Part shown: positions 12,170-23,281 of the stretch, in pieces
Numbering within the stretch: position 1 is the first letter of the stretch
How the letters are laid out: each line of letters starts with the position of its first letter
Source of the DNA: Clusia tigrina
Lineage: Eukaryota; Arthropoda; Insecta; Diptera; Clusiidae
Direction: 5' to 3'
Assembly: GCA_920105625.2 (NCBI GenBank)
Contig: OV050030.1
Coordinates: forward strand, 406,921,034-406,985,033
DNA: 64,000 nucleotides
Position numbers and translations under genes: made by a program
The notes under the pieces: generated by a model
What the model was told of the DNA's origin: nothing
The model's input: only the letters and a program-made list of their open reading frames with translations
Database searches by the model: none

Positions 12170-13095
12170 ATTTCTCTGTTGAAGGCTCTAAAACGATGGA
12201 TGGTGTGGGAGCGGGCATCTACTGCTCAGAGTTGGGAATTAGGCAGCCTGTAAAGCTGCCTGACCAGAGCAGTATCTTTCAAGCGGAAGTCTTCGGTGTT
12301 AGGAAAGTCGCAGAGCTAGCCTACAGCAAGACAGGAAATGACTCAAAAATAAACATATACGTGGGCAGCCAGGCAGCGATAAAGGCGATTAACTCATAGT
12401 ATAAAATCCAAAAATGTCGTACAGAGCTGGGACGGTATAAATAGGTTAGTCACAAATGGAAGACTGCATATCAATTGGGTACCTGGTCATAAGGGCATAG
12501 AAGGGAATGGAATAGCAGATGAGATTGCAAAAGACGCTGGTCTATTTGGTACTTGAAAAAGAAAACGATATACAGAAACCTTAAAGAACTATTCAATGAA
12601 TCGGACGGACACAGGAGAGGTGAATACAAGGTGGCACAGTTTAAACACCTCCAAAATTGCAAAAGTTATGTGTAGGGTCACCGATAGGTACGTAACGCGA
12701 TTTGGTGCTCTCACGAAAATACTATAGAACTATCATAGGTACAATGACAAGCCATCATTTACTGGTGGCACATGCACACAAGATAGGAATTTCGGACAAT
12801 GACGAATGTTGGAACTGTAGGGAGGTTGGAGTAAGGGAGACTCTAGAACATCTCCTTTGTATATGTCCGGCGTTATCAAAAACGCGTTTAAAATGCTTAG
12901 GAGCCCCACAATTTGGAAGATTGGACGACAGCTCAGGAATGGAGCTGACAGCACTGCTTAAATTCGCAAGAAGTGTTGACATCCTACGAGATATCTACTG
13001 GAAATCTGCATAAAGGTCAGACCCCATTTGGTATCGCTGGGGACCAATCGGTCTATGCGTGGCTTTATGCCAGGTTAACCGAACCTAATCTATTT
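12170..13095 (+). pseudogene. I-clade non-LTR retrotransposon, RNase H and 3' end remnant
   Basis: An RNase H domain starts near 12180 (GAGIYCSELGIRQP, then SIFQAEVFGVRKVAEL). It ends with the active-site strand reading YVGSQAAIKAI, where the catalytic Asp of the usual DSQAA has become Gly. After several stops the sequence resumes with the terminal Cys/His segment (12702-13013; ECWNCREVGVRETLEHLLC, then ALSKTRLKCLGAP), typical of the C-terminus of I-clade ORF2 proteins. A short 3' UTR follows. RNase H in such elements removes the RNA strand during target-primed synthesis; this copy is dead. Confidence 0.8.
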
Positions 13096-13339
13096 TTCTG
13101 TTGTTAATTAATAGCGTTTGTAAACTAGCATTATTTACTTTTATTATAGAGAAAAACATCGATGATTCTGTACCAGCCAAAAGCAAGGCGTTGTTCTTCC
13201 GTCCAAAATCTAGGACAACTTTCACCACGAAAATCCTTCTTCATGGACGAATATTTCAGCGTTTCCAGAAGCTAAAAGTCAGTTTCTATGATTAAAGCAG
13301 TAAATGAAACTGCGGAAAATGTTTTCAAATTACTTGAGG

Positions 13340-13698
13340 ATGCGAAGACCTGTCAGCAGGAGTATTCCTCTGGGCGTCGTACTATCTCCTCTCCTTTGGC
13401 TAATGAAAAAATTGTTAAAGAACTTAGAGGAAAGATCGTGGTATCACATTAGGTGTGCTCAAGTGTGCTTTTCGCAAACTAGGCTGCCACTGCTACCTAC
13501 CTACCACGTTGTTGCCTATGCAATCGATGTTACAATCACGGTAAGAGGTAAATTCTCCAATATGCTTTGCGAGCAATGCAAAGCTTATTGAATGAGCTAA
13601 ATCTATGGTCCAAATCATGTGGTTTAGTCGTAAATGCTAACAAAACAGAACTGGTACGGTTTAGTAGGAAACATAGTTTGTCAGGTGTAAGGCCCGGT
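13340..13698 (+). pseudogene. Non-LTR reverse transcriptase fragment
   Basis: The palm region of an I/R1-type reverse transcriptase. IPLGVVLSPLLWL stands where the family has the GCPQGGVLSPLLW motif; YAIDVTITVRGKF replaces the YADD box (a D is lost); and CGLVVNANKTELVRF is the strand after it. Frameshifts occur around 13450-13570. It stops abruptly at 13698 where an LTR begins, so it was the target of the gypsy insertion. It may belong to the same family as the upstream RNase H remnant but cannot be the same copy, because the order is reversed. Confidence 0.75.
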
Positions 13699-13845
13699 GT
13701 TGGGGTCTGTGTTTACTGGTGTCCTTGGGGAGCGTCCTCTTGCTGCCTGTACTGGGCGCGCGTGTAGCTGCAAACCTAAAATCACTCTTGATAAATAAAA
13801 CACTACATCACTCTTTTACGTTAAAACATCAAGCCCCTACAAAAA
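13699..13845 (-). repeat. Partial gypsy LTR (R-U5 end)
   Basis: Plus-strand sequence starting TGTTGGGGTCTGTGTTTACT matches the PBS-proximal end of the neighbouring complete LTR, including CTTGGGGAGCGTCC and ACTACATCACTC. The rest of the LTR is missing at 13845, where element leader sequence follows. Its other side is reverse-transcriptase debris with no primer-binding site, so this is the outer end of a 3' LTR. Confidence 0.75.
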
Positions 13846-14174
13846 AAAATCCTCACAGCTAGGACGACATACATAGACCGTCCGATCATACTGACGGTTT
13901 ATGGTTGCCCATACAAAGCTGCGTGCAACAGCGCAAACGCGCCTATTCGTTGCAACTTCTTTGACCAGCGCTACGGCGGATTCAGGGTCGCAAAAGTATC
14001 TACTTATATTACGCTACTATACTTTTCACTCACTATTATCCTGTCTGATGACATCTCCTCTTCCGGGTTCGCTGCCTTGGGTAATCCTTCAAATTTGTTG
14101 CATGATGCTTCCCTGCTTCGGGTTCCTTGCCCTGGGATTCCTCCAATAGGTCCTTAAGACCGGCTACGCCAAAA
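13846..14174 (-). mobile_element. Gypsy element leader with primer-binding site
   Basis: This matches, in reverse complement, the leader at 60580-60910 of the gypsy element at the window end: shared blocks include CCTATTGGAG, GATGTCATC, GTAGATACTT and the CGTCAGTATGATCGGACGGT segment. The primer-binding site at 14160-14174 reads TTTTGGCGTAGCCGG on the minus strand. All coding sequence of the element is absent between the leader and the partial LTR, so a large internal deletion occurred. Confidence 0.8.
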
Positions 14175-14664
14175 TGTTGGGGACCGTATTTGTTGGTGTC
14201 CTCGGGAAGCGTCCTTATGCTGTTTGTATCGGCCGCGTGTGTAGCTGAAACCTAACAATCACTCACAGTATAAACACTACTTCACTCTAAGTTCAAAAAC
14301 ATCAATCCGTTTATTCTTAAAATCATAATTCTTATATACTATTTACAAAGAACAATTACAGTCTACATATTGACTTTTCTGGTGTTCCAGTTACGCAACT
14401 GTTCATTGGTGTCAGTTGCTCAAGCCAACGTCGGTGCTTTCTAAATGCCCTTCGTCGACTCGACTGCGGAACTGTAACATCCTAAAAGTTTACATAATAA
14501 TTAATACATAAATACTATTCATTTACAATATTTGCACCCTAAAAATATGAGCTTTATTAATGAATTTAATTGCTTAAAACTAACCACACCGAATGTGTAG
14601 TATCTGTTAGGAGTCGGTACTGTAACTCAACTACTCGCAGGTAATTTGATTCTAACTCACAACA
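14175..14664 (-). repeat. Gypsy LTR, copy 2, flanked by element DNA on both sides
   Basis: A complete 490 bp LTR (minus; TGTTGTGAGTTAG to CCCCAACA) with the conserved TATATAAG promoter. On its downstream side it is followed by a primer-binding site and leader, as expected of a 5' LTR. On its upstream side it is preceded by a polypurine tract, as expected of a 3' LTR. One LTR therefore joins two element units head to tail. Confidence 0.85.
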
Positions 14665-14706
14665 TCCGTCCCCTCTTTCGAAAAGAAGTTAGTGCAACTA
14701 ACTTCT
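14665..14706 (-). promoter_or_regulatory. Polypurine tract and adjacent hairpin
   Basis: On the minus strand, CGAAAGAGGGGACGGA lies directly before the LTR start, the position and composition of a plus-strand priming polypurine tract. Just upstream, 14684-14693 and 14697-14706 form a perfect 10-bp stem around a 3-base loop. Confidence 0.7.
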
Positions 14707-15860
14707 AATGAGAGTTTACAATCATTTCTGCACTTTAAACGATCTGTGCATTTTCTTAAACCTATACTATATATATATATACTTTCTTTTATGTTTTTTT
14801 GAAATCGCCTTATTTGGGTTCTATCATGGTTGTTTTTCTTGTATTCTTTGCTTTTCTATATTTTTTTTTCTTTGGCTTTTGTCTTCTTTTGTAGTTTTTT
14901 CTTTATTTTATTTTTGTTCTTTTATTTTTATCTATCTATTTTTTTCCTTTTTTATATTTTGGTCCTTTATTGACTCTTTTCTCAATGGCGTGTATACAAA
15001 CATCTATATAAATTGTACGAGGGATTCTAATTCTATTCTATACCTCAAATTTTACATTATACTGCGACCTCTGCTAGCTGCTGGTTCGGTTGACGGCCGT
15101 CGTTGTCGGGGTGAAATCCCTCAATGAACACTGCATACCCCTCCCTTCTTTCTGGACCGGTACGTATGATATTCTAGGCTGGCGATTTTGTTTACCATTA
15201 AAACTTCGCTTGTAGTGGCCTTCTTCTTTTGATTTATATATTGTGCCCCAACGGTCGTAGGTGGTACAGCCTCTGCTTATAGTCTTCAGCTTATAAAATG
15301 CATTTGAAATACATGAGAGATTACAATACTCCTCCGTTATTTACTTTGCAGCAATGCGTTTTATGCTGCAAGTGTTTCTGTTGAGCTTTCTCATAATATT
15401 ATTTGACTTCGTTGACCTCGATGTGTAGAGTATCGGTATTTCTCTGCGATACACGGTTAATGACCCAATTTGCGTACTCCGATCAAATACCAGTCTCTGT
15501 GTCTTCTTCTAGTAAATCAATTTCATATGCGAATAAAATTTCTTATGTTCATCCCCTAGATTGAACATATACTTTAATGAAGCAATTGACTTCCGTAAGA
15601 CAAATTTCCTCTGCTTATTATATTTGGTGGTGGTTTCAGTCACCCTCCTTATGTTTTTGCCCATCTTCAGCTTATTCAAAAACGATTCTGTTAAGGTTGT
15701 GATACACTGGGTGGACATTGTAACGTAAGACTGTCCAATGCAAAATATGACACCGCAAGAAACCCCGTTTATTTTTCCATTGTTTGTCAATAAACCCTTC
15801 TACAGCGTGATCAAACACTGCGGCCATATGCTGTTACGAGAAATATCACATTAGTCGCCA
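14707..15860 (-). mobile_element. Probable decayed 3' internal region of the tandem gypsy unit
   Basis: By position this should be the end of pol or env of the upstream element unit. On the minus strand, 15790-15509 is an open stretch rich in Lys/Thr (LTESFLNKLKMGKNIRRV), followed by broken frames. I cannot assign a domain. The plus-strand 139-codon ORF at 14708-15127 is a by-product of a long T-rich tract and is not a gene. Confidence 0.35.
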
Positions 15861-17059
15861 TTCATCCCCAAACCATCGAATAATACGTTGGTCCTTTAGT
15901 CCGCACCGTCTTCCGATATACGCTGTTCCCGGAACTTCCTGCTTCGATTCACATCATCAGAACTGAATACTTATAATAATCTTCTTAATTTTCTAGTTAA
16001 CATTTTGGTTTGATATCTTTCTATGTTTAATTTTAGTCGAACATTTCATAAGTTAATTCAATAAATCAATTTCAAAATTATATAATATTTGAATAAATAT
16101 ACTATATGTACTATATATACTCTTGGGCATAATTTTCCTATTTAGTATAATTTGTGTTTTCTTTGGATTATTACATTTATTTCATTATATATTTAGATTT
16201 TAAATAATTAATTTCTGTAACTCCAATTATTTTCTAAACTACTTTTGTTTTTAATGTGAACTTTTACACAGATTATAATTTTTTAGTTTATAACTTTTCT
16301 TAATGCGAGTACATTTTGCATCTGTTTTCGTTCGAATAAAAATATAATTACTTTTAATTCATTCGTTTCCATCTATATTTATTTGTTCTTCATATATTTG
16401 TTTCTTTTTACTACTTTTTTTTATTTATTTTTTAAATATTTCATAATTCCTTCCATTTCATTTTTCTTCTTATCCCATATCTTTTAAAAATTTTTCAATT
16501 CTGAGCAAACTCATTTGCCCTCTGACATAAACAAGAATATTTAAGATAAACCCGTTTATGTGAACAAATTGTCCATTGCAAGACTAAATTTTTCATTGCA
16601 TCTAAATATTCTATATATTTAAATTTACTTCTAGCCTGGTATGTATATATCCATAAACAAGTGTATTTTCCTACACCCTGCAACTCGCTCGTATATGAAT
16701 TCATACATACGAGTACATTGAAGGCACTTTCAATTGTTCATAGCTAATTGCTACAGTTATTACATAATGTTGTAATGTTAAGCTAAATATATTCTTCAAT
16801 TTCAACATATCCATACATTTCAATTTCCCACAGGCTAATTTCCTAAGCGATAACCAGAAAAATCTATGTATGTAAATATCTGCAAATTCCCAATTCCCCA
16901 TCGAATGTCCCTATATACTTACTTTTTAAATATACGTTCGTACATTCACTCTGTATCTTTTACACATATATACATATATATACTTACTTCACCAGCGGTT
17001 CCGTTGCCTGGCGTTAACGCTTACGCGTCGGATTTCAGTGCATAAACTGCCGTATGTAA
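15861..17059. other. AT-rich stretch before the bacterial insert
   Basis: Very AT-rich with a TATATACA-type microsatellite at 16964-16987. No coding content. The left edge of the Wolbachia-type block lies between about 17040 and 17100. Confidence 0.4.
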
Positions 17060-17089
17060 GTTAAGTTTTATATTACTTACTCCCGATTG

Positions 17090-18559
17090 TCTTATGATTT
17101 TTTGTTGGAGAAGTATATGAATACGATGTAATCAACGATGGTGTTGCAAGAGATTACAGCTATAGTAATGTTGGTACTCCTACTGTTCATTATCTTTCAA
17201 ATGCACTGGCTGAAATTGAAGGGAGTGGACAAGCGTTAATCTACCCTTCCGGACTATTTGCACTTACTTTTGCTATTTTGACTTTCACTAGAACAGGTTC
17301 TCATGTATTAATTCAGGATAAGAGTTATTACCGACTCAAGAGATTTGCCGAAAATGAGTTACCAAAAAGGGGAATAGAAGTAAGTTTTTATGATCCAACA
17401 CAGGATATAACTGATTTAATTCAGAGTAATACTTCATTGATAATGATCGAGACTCCTGGTTCTATAACGTTTGAGATTTCAAATATAGAGCATATAGTAA
17501 AAGTTGCTAAAGAACGTGGAATTGTAACCGTTTGTGACAATTCATGGGCCACTCCTTTGTTATTTAAGCCGCTTGATTATGGAGTTGATGTCGCACTATA
17601 TGCGGTGACAAAGTATCTAGCCGGTCACTCAGATTTAGTGATGGGAGCTATGGTTGCTGTGATCCACCCGAAATTATTGGATTTATATGCCACTATGACA
17701 ACAATTGATAATGAAGTTTTCTTCACCAGCCACTTTTGGAAGCAATTTTCTTCCAGCATTCAGAAAAGTTTTCCAAAGGAATTGCAACGAATATTACAAG
17801 TTAAGCGTTGATCCTTGCTTCTTGTAGAGGAATGCGCAAATAACTTTTCGCAACTGCACTCCAGTACCTGCCCATAATTGAGTTTCCTATTACGACTAAC
17901 TCCCCACGCACCTCGATTATATCCAATTCGATTACCAGCAACAAACTACAATCCGTAATGACATTTTAAAACTTGTATTTATGATACAGAATGACATTGA
18001 GGGTGAAATTTGTAAATTGCTTTATGAGAGCTATACAAATTATGGGGTAACCATTCAATCGCACGACTGCTACCTTGCACATAGGGGACTAAGAACACTG
18101 CACACACGTATGAAAAGGCACCAAAATACAGCAATGGAAGTGGCAAAGTGGCTAGAAAAACATTCAAAAATCCAAAAAGTTTTGTATCCAGCACTTCCCT
18201 CCCATCCTCAACACGAATTATGGAAAAGTTACTTCAAAGGAGCAAGTAGCGTATTTAGTATAATACTGGATAGAGAATATTCATGTGAAGAACTAAGCTG
18301 CATGGTTGATCATATGAAAATTTTAAGTATTGGTGCTTCTTGGGGAGGGTGCGTCAGTTTGATATTACCAATAGATCGTAGATCTATGTCAAGATGTGTA
18401 ATGAATTCAGATTATGGTGGAAGTTTTATACGGATATTTTGTAGACTAGAAGATCGTGAAGATTTAATCTCTGATTTAAATGCTGCACTAGCAAGGTTGC
18501 CATGTTTGAATATCAAAGCTGGCAGAGTAAAGCATGAAACTGAGAGAATTACTACATAA
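17090..18559 (+). pseudogene. metC: metC-like cystathionine lyase, Wolbachia-type, disrupted
   Basis: A PLP enzyme of the Cys/Met-metabolism family (cystathionine beta-lyase type), which cleaves cystathionine. The frame from about 17100 starts inside the N-terminal region (GVARDYSYSNVGTPTVHYL) and continues through the cofactor region (YPSGLFALTF), IETPGSITFEI, and CDNSWATPLLFKPLDYGVD. The PLP-lysine motif is intact as SVTK-like VTKYLAGHSDLVMGAMVA. After GCT at 17658 a foreign 0.34 kb block breaks the frame; homology resumes at 17999 (EGEICKLLYESYTNYG) and runs to the natural stop at 18559 (ASWGGCVSLILPI). The first 30 or so residues are missing. It overlaps murE by 26 bases. The codon bias and gene packing are bacterial, unlike the flanking fly DNA. 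Confidence 0.85.
17659..17998. other. Insertion within metC, origin unknown
   Basis: About 340 bases interrupt the metC reading frame between the codons for MGAMVA and EGEICKLL. The insert contains no recognisable domain, no inverted terminal repeats that I can see, and no clear target duplication. Because 340 is not a multiple of three, the two halves of metC lie in different frames. Confidence 0.6.
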
Positions 18560-20004
18560 CATTATTGATGTTGACTTTGATGTTGAAATCAAGGGCGTTA
18601 CCTTTAATCCCAAAATATTTAAGGAGGGGTATCTTTTTGTTTGTGTGCCAGAAAGGGATCGGATTTACATAGATTAGATATTATCTTGTGGAGCTAAAGC
18701 GATAATTGCAAATGATTGCATAACAAATGGTGTCATTCCAGTGCGTGACACTGGAATCCAGGAAAAAAAGATGGATCCCAGCGTCAGCTACTTGGATGAC
18801 AGAAGCTTCAAGCCTTGGTATCATTCCAGTGCGTGATGCTGGAATCTGTATCTTCCACCCAAACCCTCAAGAAATATACAGCGAAATAGTCGGCAGGTTT
18901 TATCAATTCAAACAGCCGAAATAGGTTGCTGCTGTAACCGGTACAAATAGTAAAACTTCATTAGTTGAATTTTGCCGCCAGATCTGGCAAAACTCTGGCT
19001 ACAATGCTGCGTCTATTGGAACACTTGGAACATGCATCAATAATGGCAGTAAAGGTAATAGCAACAGATGACCTTTACGCAACATTGCGTGGTAGAAATG
19101 TAGAACACTTAGTGTTGGAATCCTCAAGTCGTGGAATTGATCAATACAGAATCCATGGATTAAAGTTAAGTGCTTGAGTACGAATTTCTCGCGAGATCAT
19201 TTAGATTATCATTAAAATCTTGGTGAATATTTAGAAACTAAAAAAAGGTTATTTGACGAGGTATTACCAGAAGGAAAAACAGCGATTTTAAATGCGGATA
19301 TAGATGAATACGGCGCATTGCTTAAAATAGCTGAAAAACGCAGCAACAAAATTATCACCTATGGAAAAACAGGCTCTGATATTACTTTATGAGAGCAAAC
19401 ACCAACCCCTAATGGTCAACATCTTATAGTATAAATTGATAGCCAAATTTACAATACATTTTTCCCAGTTTTAGGAAAATTCCAAGCATATAATCTGCTA
19501 TGTGCAATTGGTATATCTGGATTAAATTACAGAGAAATATGCGTAGAAAAACTCTTTTCTCCACCAGAAAGAATGGAAAAAGTGAAAGCTTTTGCATTCG
19601 TGGATTACGCTCATACTCCGAATACGCTTAAACAAGCCCCATTGTCTTTAAAATGGCATATCAACAAAAAAATAATTCTAGTTTTTGGATGCGGTGGAAA
19701 TCGCGATCAGACGAAACGTTCAGAAATGGGCAAAATATCGTAGCACAATTGTATGCAGACAAAGTAATAATTACAGATGATAATCCGCGTGCTGAAGATC
19801 CGGCAAAAATTCGCCACGATATTTTGCTACATTGCCCTGATGCACTATAGATAGGAGGTAGGAGAGAAACTATAGAGAAAGGCGTAGATAACGAGGGTAT
19901 GATTCTGCTAGTTGCAGGAAAGGGAAATGAGAAATTCCAAATTATAGGCAAGCAAACTTTTGAGTGGTGATGCTGAGGTTGTTAAAAATAAAGTTGCATC
20001 TTGA
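18534..20004 (+). pseudogene. murE: murE, UDP-MurNAc-tripeptide synthetase, broken
   Basis: MurE adds the third amino acid of the peptidoglycan stem peptide. The natural ATG at 18534 overlaps the metC stop. Recognisable blocks follow in order: an N-terminal domain (MKLRELLHNIIDVDFD); an in-frame TAG at 18675; a palindromic-repeat insertion; and the ATP loop as TGTNSKTS, with Ser in place of the invariant Gly of TGTNGKTS. Then come GTLGTCINNGSKG; the central domain with TAILNADIDEYG; FVDYAHTPNTLKQA; VFGCGGNRDQTKR; and the C-terminal LVAGKGNE-like end closing at TGA 20002. At least six stops or frameshifts are spread along it. The full gene order is preserved, so decay followed transfer. Its stop is one base from the convergent ankyrin gene. 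Confidence 0.93.
18730..18847. repeat. Wolbachia-type palindromic repeat inside murE
   Basis: It holds a short palindrome (TCATTCCAGTG, CGTGA, CACTGGAATCC) at 18731-18759, a downstream GGATCCCAGCGTCAGCTACT arm ending in TTGGATGACA, and a second copy of the palindrome half at 18820-18847. This TGTCATTCCAG ... CTTGGATGACA architecture is that of the small palindromic elements abundant in Wolbachia genomes, which are known to lodge within protein genes. Confidence 0.8.
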
Positions 20005-20005
20005 C

Positions 20006-21193
20006 CTATCTATTCTGGCCAGCTTCTTGCACAAAACTCTCTGTTTTTTCCATTTTAGTGTTAGGTTTTGACATTACGTACGCATTGCAAACAGATACTA
20101 ATGCAATTGATACAGATATACTCGTTATAGGTAATTCAACAATGGACCCACTACCCGCTACTACCAATGCAGTTGCAATGCCACCTACGGCAATCATCTT
20201 TGCTTGCCTTTTTTCTTACATTCCATTTCTCTTTTATGTTTTTCATCTTCTTCTTTCTTTAAAGTAGCATTTTCCTTATGTTTATTTTTCTCTGCTTCCT
20301 TCAAGACAGCAATCACCTCTTTGTCTATAGCAAACATACTGGCAATGGAATTATTATTATCTAGTGCTAAAGGACCAATAGCGAGCCTATTGACACAGAA
20401 GTTAAAAGACGCAAGTGGAGCTGGATAGGGCTCATTCTGCGTAGAGAAGACGCCAACATTGCAAAGAGGGCCTTTCAATGGAACCCACATGGTAGTCGGA
20501 AAGCAGGACGCCCACGACAAACATGAGTACGCACTATCCACGCCGAAAGTCCCCACAGAGCCACCTGGAACGAAATAAGACACCTGGCTGCTGATAGAAA
20601 CCGTTGGAGAGCTTTTGTTTCCGCCCTATGCTCGACTAGGAGCGATATTTGACTCTTTTCTTTATTATGTCTTTTAGTTAACTTTGCTAGCATAAGTATA
20701 GTTTTATTGTGTCCAAAGGACTAGCTGTTTTATTTAGCAGGTACCTCACTGTATTTATATGATTATTAGTAGCAGCAAAATGCAGCGGTGTTAAGCCAGG
20801 TTTAGAACGTGAGCGAATGTGTGCTCCTTGTTCTAGCAGTAATTCTATGATTTCCGTATTGCCGCTGCTAGCGGCACAATGCAGAGCAGTGTGTCCACCA
20901 CCATCGCGTGTACTAACCTCTGCACCCTTCTCCAGTAGACGTCTTACTGTTTTTACTAAGCCTTTATGAGCAGCAATGTTTAATGCTGTAGTGTAATACC
21001 GAGAAGAGTGGACAATGGCTTGCCGTATTTCAATTAGATGATCTATGTGAAAATTAAGTCTTTCCCACTGATTATACGTATCTTTGTGGCATGCGAAAAG
21101 CTTTTGCTCAATTTCCACAATTATGTTGCTTTTTTTTGATTCTTGCTCTATTTCTTGGAATACAGCATCAATTTCTTCCTCTTTTATACTCAT
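20006..21193 (-). pseudogene. Ankyrin-repeat membrane protein, Wolbachia-type, interrupted
   Basis: The 5' part (21193-20687) starts MSIKEEEIDAVFQEIEQES. A helical N-terminus is followed by about three ankyrin repeats, each with the TALHxAA-type core: TALNIAAHKGLVKTVRRLL, TALHCAASSGNTEIIELLL, TPLHFAATNNHINTVRYLL. The 3' part (20395-20006) carries a charged coiled region (KEAEKNKHKENATLKKEED) and then two hydrophobic segments (MIAVGGIATALVVAGSGS; ISVSIALVSVCNAYV), suggesting a membrane-anchored C-terminus. A fragment of a non-LTR element separates the parts, and a one-base frameshift lies at about 20195. Ankyrin proteins are abundant candidate effectors in Wolbachia; no function can be assigned to this one. 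Confidence 0.85.
20368..20655 (+). mobile_element. Non-LTR retrotransposon 3' end fragment in the ankyrin gene
   Basis: The plus strand reads the C-terminus of an endonuclease/reverse-transcriptase polyprotein: KRRKWSWIGLILRRED, then KAGRPRQT, a stop, then ATWNEIRHLAADRNRWRAF and an LCSTRS end. These are the typical last residues of such ORFs in insects. It is inserted in opposite orientation into the ankyrin pseudogene, showing that a eukaryotic element invaded the bacterial DNA. Confidence 0.85.
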
Positions 21194-21597
21194 TTGCTCC
21201 TCAAATAACTATAAATAGTTTTAATGATGAAGCAAAAGAAAGTCAGGATTTTATGTAATAGCCTCACAATCACTCACTGTGACAGCACTCGCACTTCTTT
21301 TGCACCGGAGTTTAAAAATTCTTGAGAGCAGGACCTTACAGTTGCTCCGGCTGTTACCACATCATCAACTAATATCACGATTTTATTTTCGATAATTTTC
21401 TTGTTGCTTATTTTAAAAGCCTTTTTTTAATTTTTATCACGCAGTTTAAGTGAAAGACCAGCTTGAGGCGCAGTATGGCGAAGACGTTTTATTGCAAATG
21501 GCGTATAGGATAAATTGGACAACTTACTCAATTCTTTGGCAAGCAACGCTGCTTGATTTACGTTTAAACAAACGCATTTTATGTAACGGTATAGGAA

Positions 21598-23281
21598 ACA
21601 CGAAAACGGGAATTTAGTGACGGATGTGCAGAGCATATTCACGTTATGGAGGGAACACTTCTCGAAGCTGCTGAATGGCGACAGCGCTAATGATAACAAT
21701 GAAGATGAACCCGACCCCACGGTTGCTGACGATGAACATGAAGGAGTGCCCCCCGACTATGACGAGGTCTTGCTAGCTATTAGGCGGCTCAAAAAGAACA
21801 AAGCCGCCGGAGCTGATGGTATACCAGCGGAGCTATTCAAGGCTGGCGGCGATGAGCTCACGAAACGCATGCACCAGCTCATCTGCAAAATATGGTCGGA
21901 GGAATCCATGCCCAGCAACTGGAACCTAAGTGTGCTCTGCCCAATCCAGAAGAATGGTGATCCGGCAATCTCTGCCAACTACCGCAGGATCAGCCTTCTG
22001 AACATCGCATATAAGGTCCTGTCGAGCGTACTCTGTGAAAGGCTGAAGCCCATCGCCAATGAACTGATTGGGCCTTATCAGTGTGGCTTCAGGCCTGGTA
22101 AAGGCACCATTGACCAAATGTTCACACTACGCCAAATCCTGGAGAAAACCCTAGAGAAGCAGATCGACATACACCACCTTTTCGTCGATTTCAAAGCTGC
22201 ATTCGACAGCACCGAAAGGAGTCAGCTGTACGCCGCTATGTCTGAATTTTGCGTCCCTGCTAAGCTAATTCGGCTGTGCAAAATGACGGTAAGCACCACC
22301 ACTGGCTCAGTTAAAATCGGTAATGACTTGTCCGAGCCGTTTGTTACTGAGCGAGGATTCAGACAAGGTGACTCCTTATCGTGTGTTTTCTTCAATCTAA
22401 TGTTGGAAAAAATCGTACGCGCAGCAGATCTAAATCGCACAGGCACTATCTTCCAGAAGAGTGTCATGTTACTGGCGTACGCTGATGATATTGACATCAT
22501 TGGCCATAACAGCCGCGCCGTGAGTGTTGCATTTTCCGGCTTGGAGAGAGAAGCGAGGCGAGTGGGTGTAGCGGTAAACGAGGACAAAACGAAGTACTTG
22601 GTGTCAACACACAAAGAGTCTCAGCGTCTTGGACACCACGTCACTGTTGGCGACTACCAATTTGAAGTTGTGATGGACTTCATTTATCTGGGAACCAGCA
22701 TCAACACCACGAACGATGTCAGCAAGGAGATCAAGCGAAGAATCAATCTTGCCAACAGGTGTTACTTTGGGCTCAGTAGGCAATTGAGAAGCAGAGCCCT
22801 CTCTCGACGAACAAAAATTACGCTCTACAAAGCCCTCATCCTTCCCGTCCTGCTGTATGGTGCCGAAACCTGGACGATCGCAAACAACGATGAGCGAGCT
22901 TTGGGGGCGTTCGAGAGAAAAATTCTTCGAAGGATCTATGGTCCTATATGCGTCTGCGGAGAGTATCGAATCAGATGGAACAACGAGCTGTATGAGCTGT
23001 ACGCCGACATTGATATAGTTCAGCGCATTAAAACGCAGCGGCTGCGCTGGCTGGGACTGGATGAAGGTGCTCCGGCGAAAAACGTGTTTGAATCGATGCC
23101 GCCGGGTGGCGGACGCAGGAGGGGGAGCCCACCACTACGTTGGAAGGACCAGGTTCAAGAGGACCTGGCTGCACTTGGTGTTTCCAATTGGCGCCAGCAT
23201 GCGCGAAGCAGGGACGACTGGCGAAGGCTAATAACTCAACAAATAACCAGAAATGGTTGTACGCCAATTATGATGATGATG
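21598..23281 (+). mobile_element. 5'-truncated RTE-clade retroposon with 7-bp target duplication
   Basis: The insert ends with the trinucleotide run ATGATGATGATG typical of RTE elements. It is bounded by ATAGGAA at 21591-21597 and 23282-23288, a direct duplication of comF sequence. Removing the insert and one ATAGGAA restores continuous comF homology. The 5' end is truncated inside ORF2, as usual for target-primed insertion. The reading frame is undamaged, so the insertion is young relative to the decay of the bacterial genes. Confidence 0.9.

Noticed and set aside
14708..15127. 139-codon plus-strand ORF
   Set aside because: It is mostly Phe/Leu/Tyr from a T-rich tract; composition artefact.
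18730..18847. CRISPR-like repeats
   Set aside because: Only two or three palindromic copies without regular spacers; fits a Wolbachia palindromic element.
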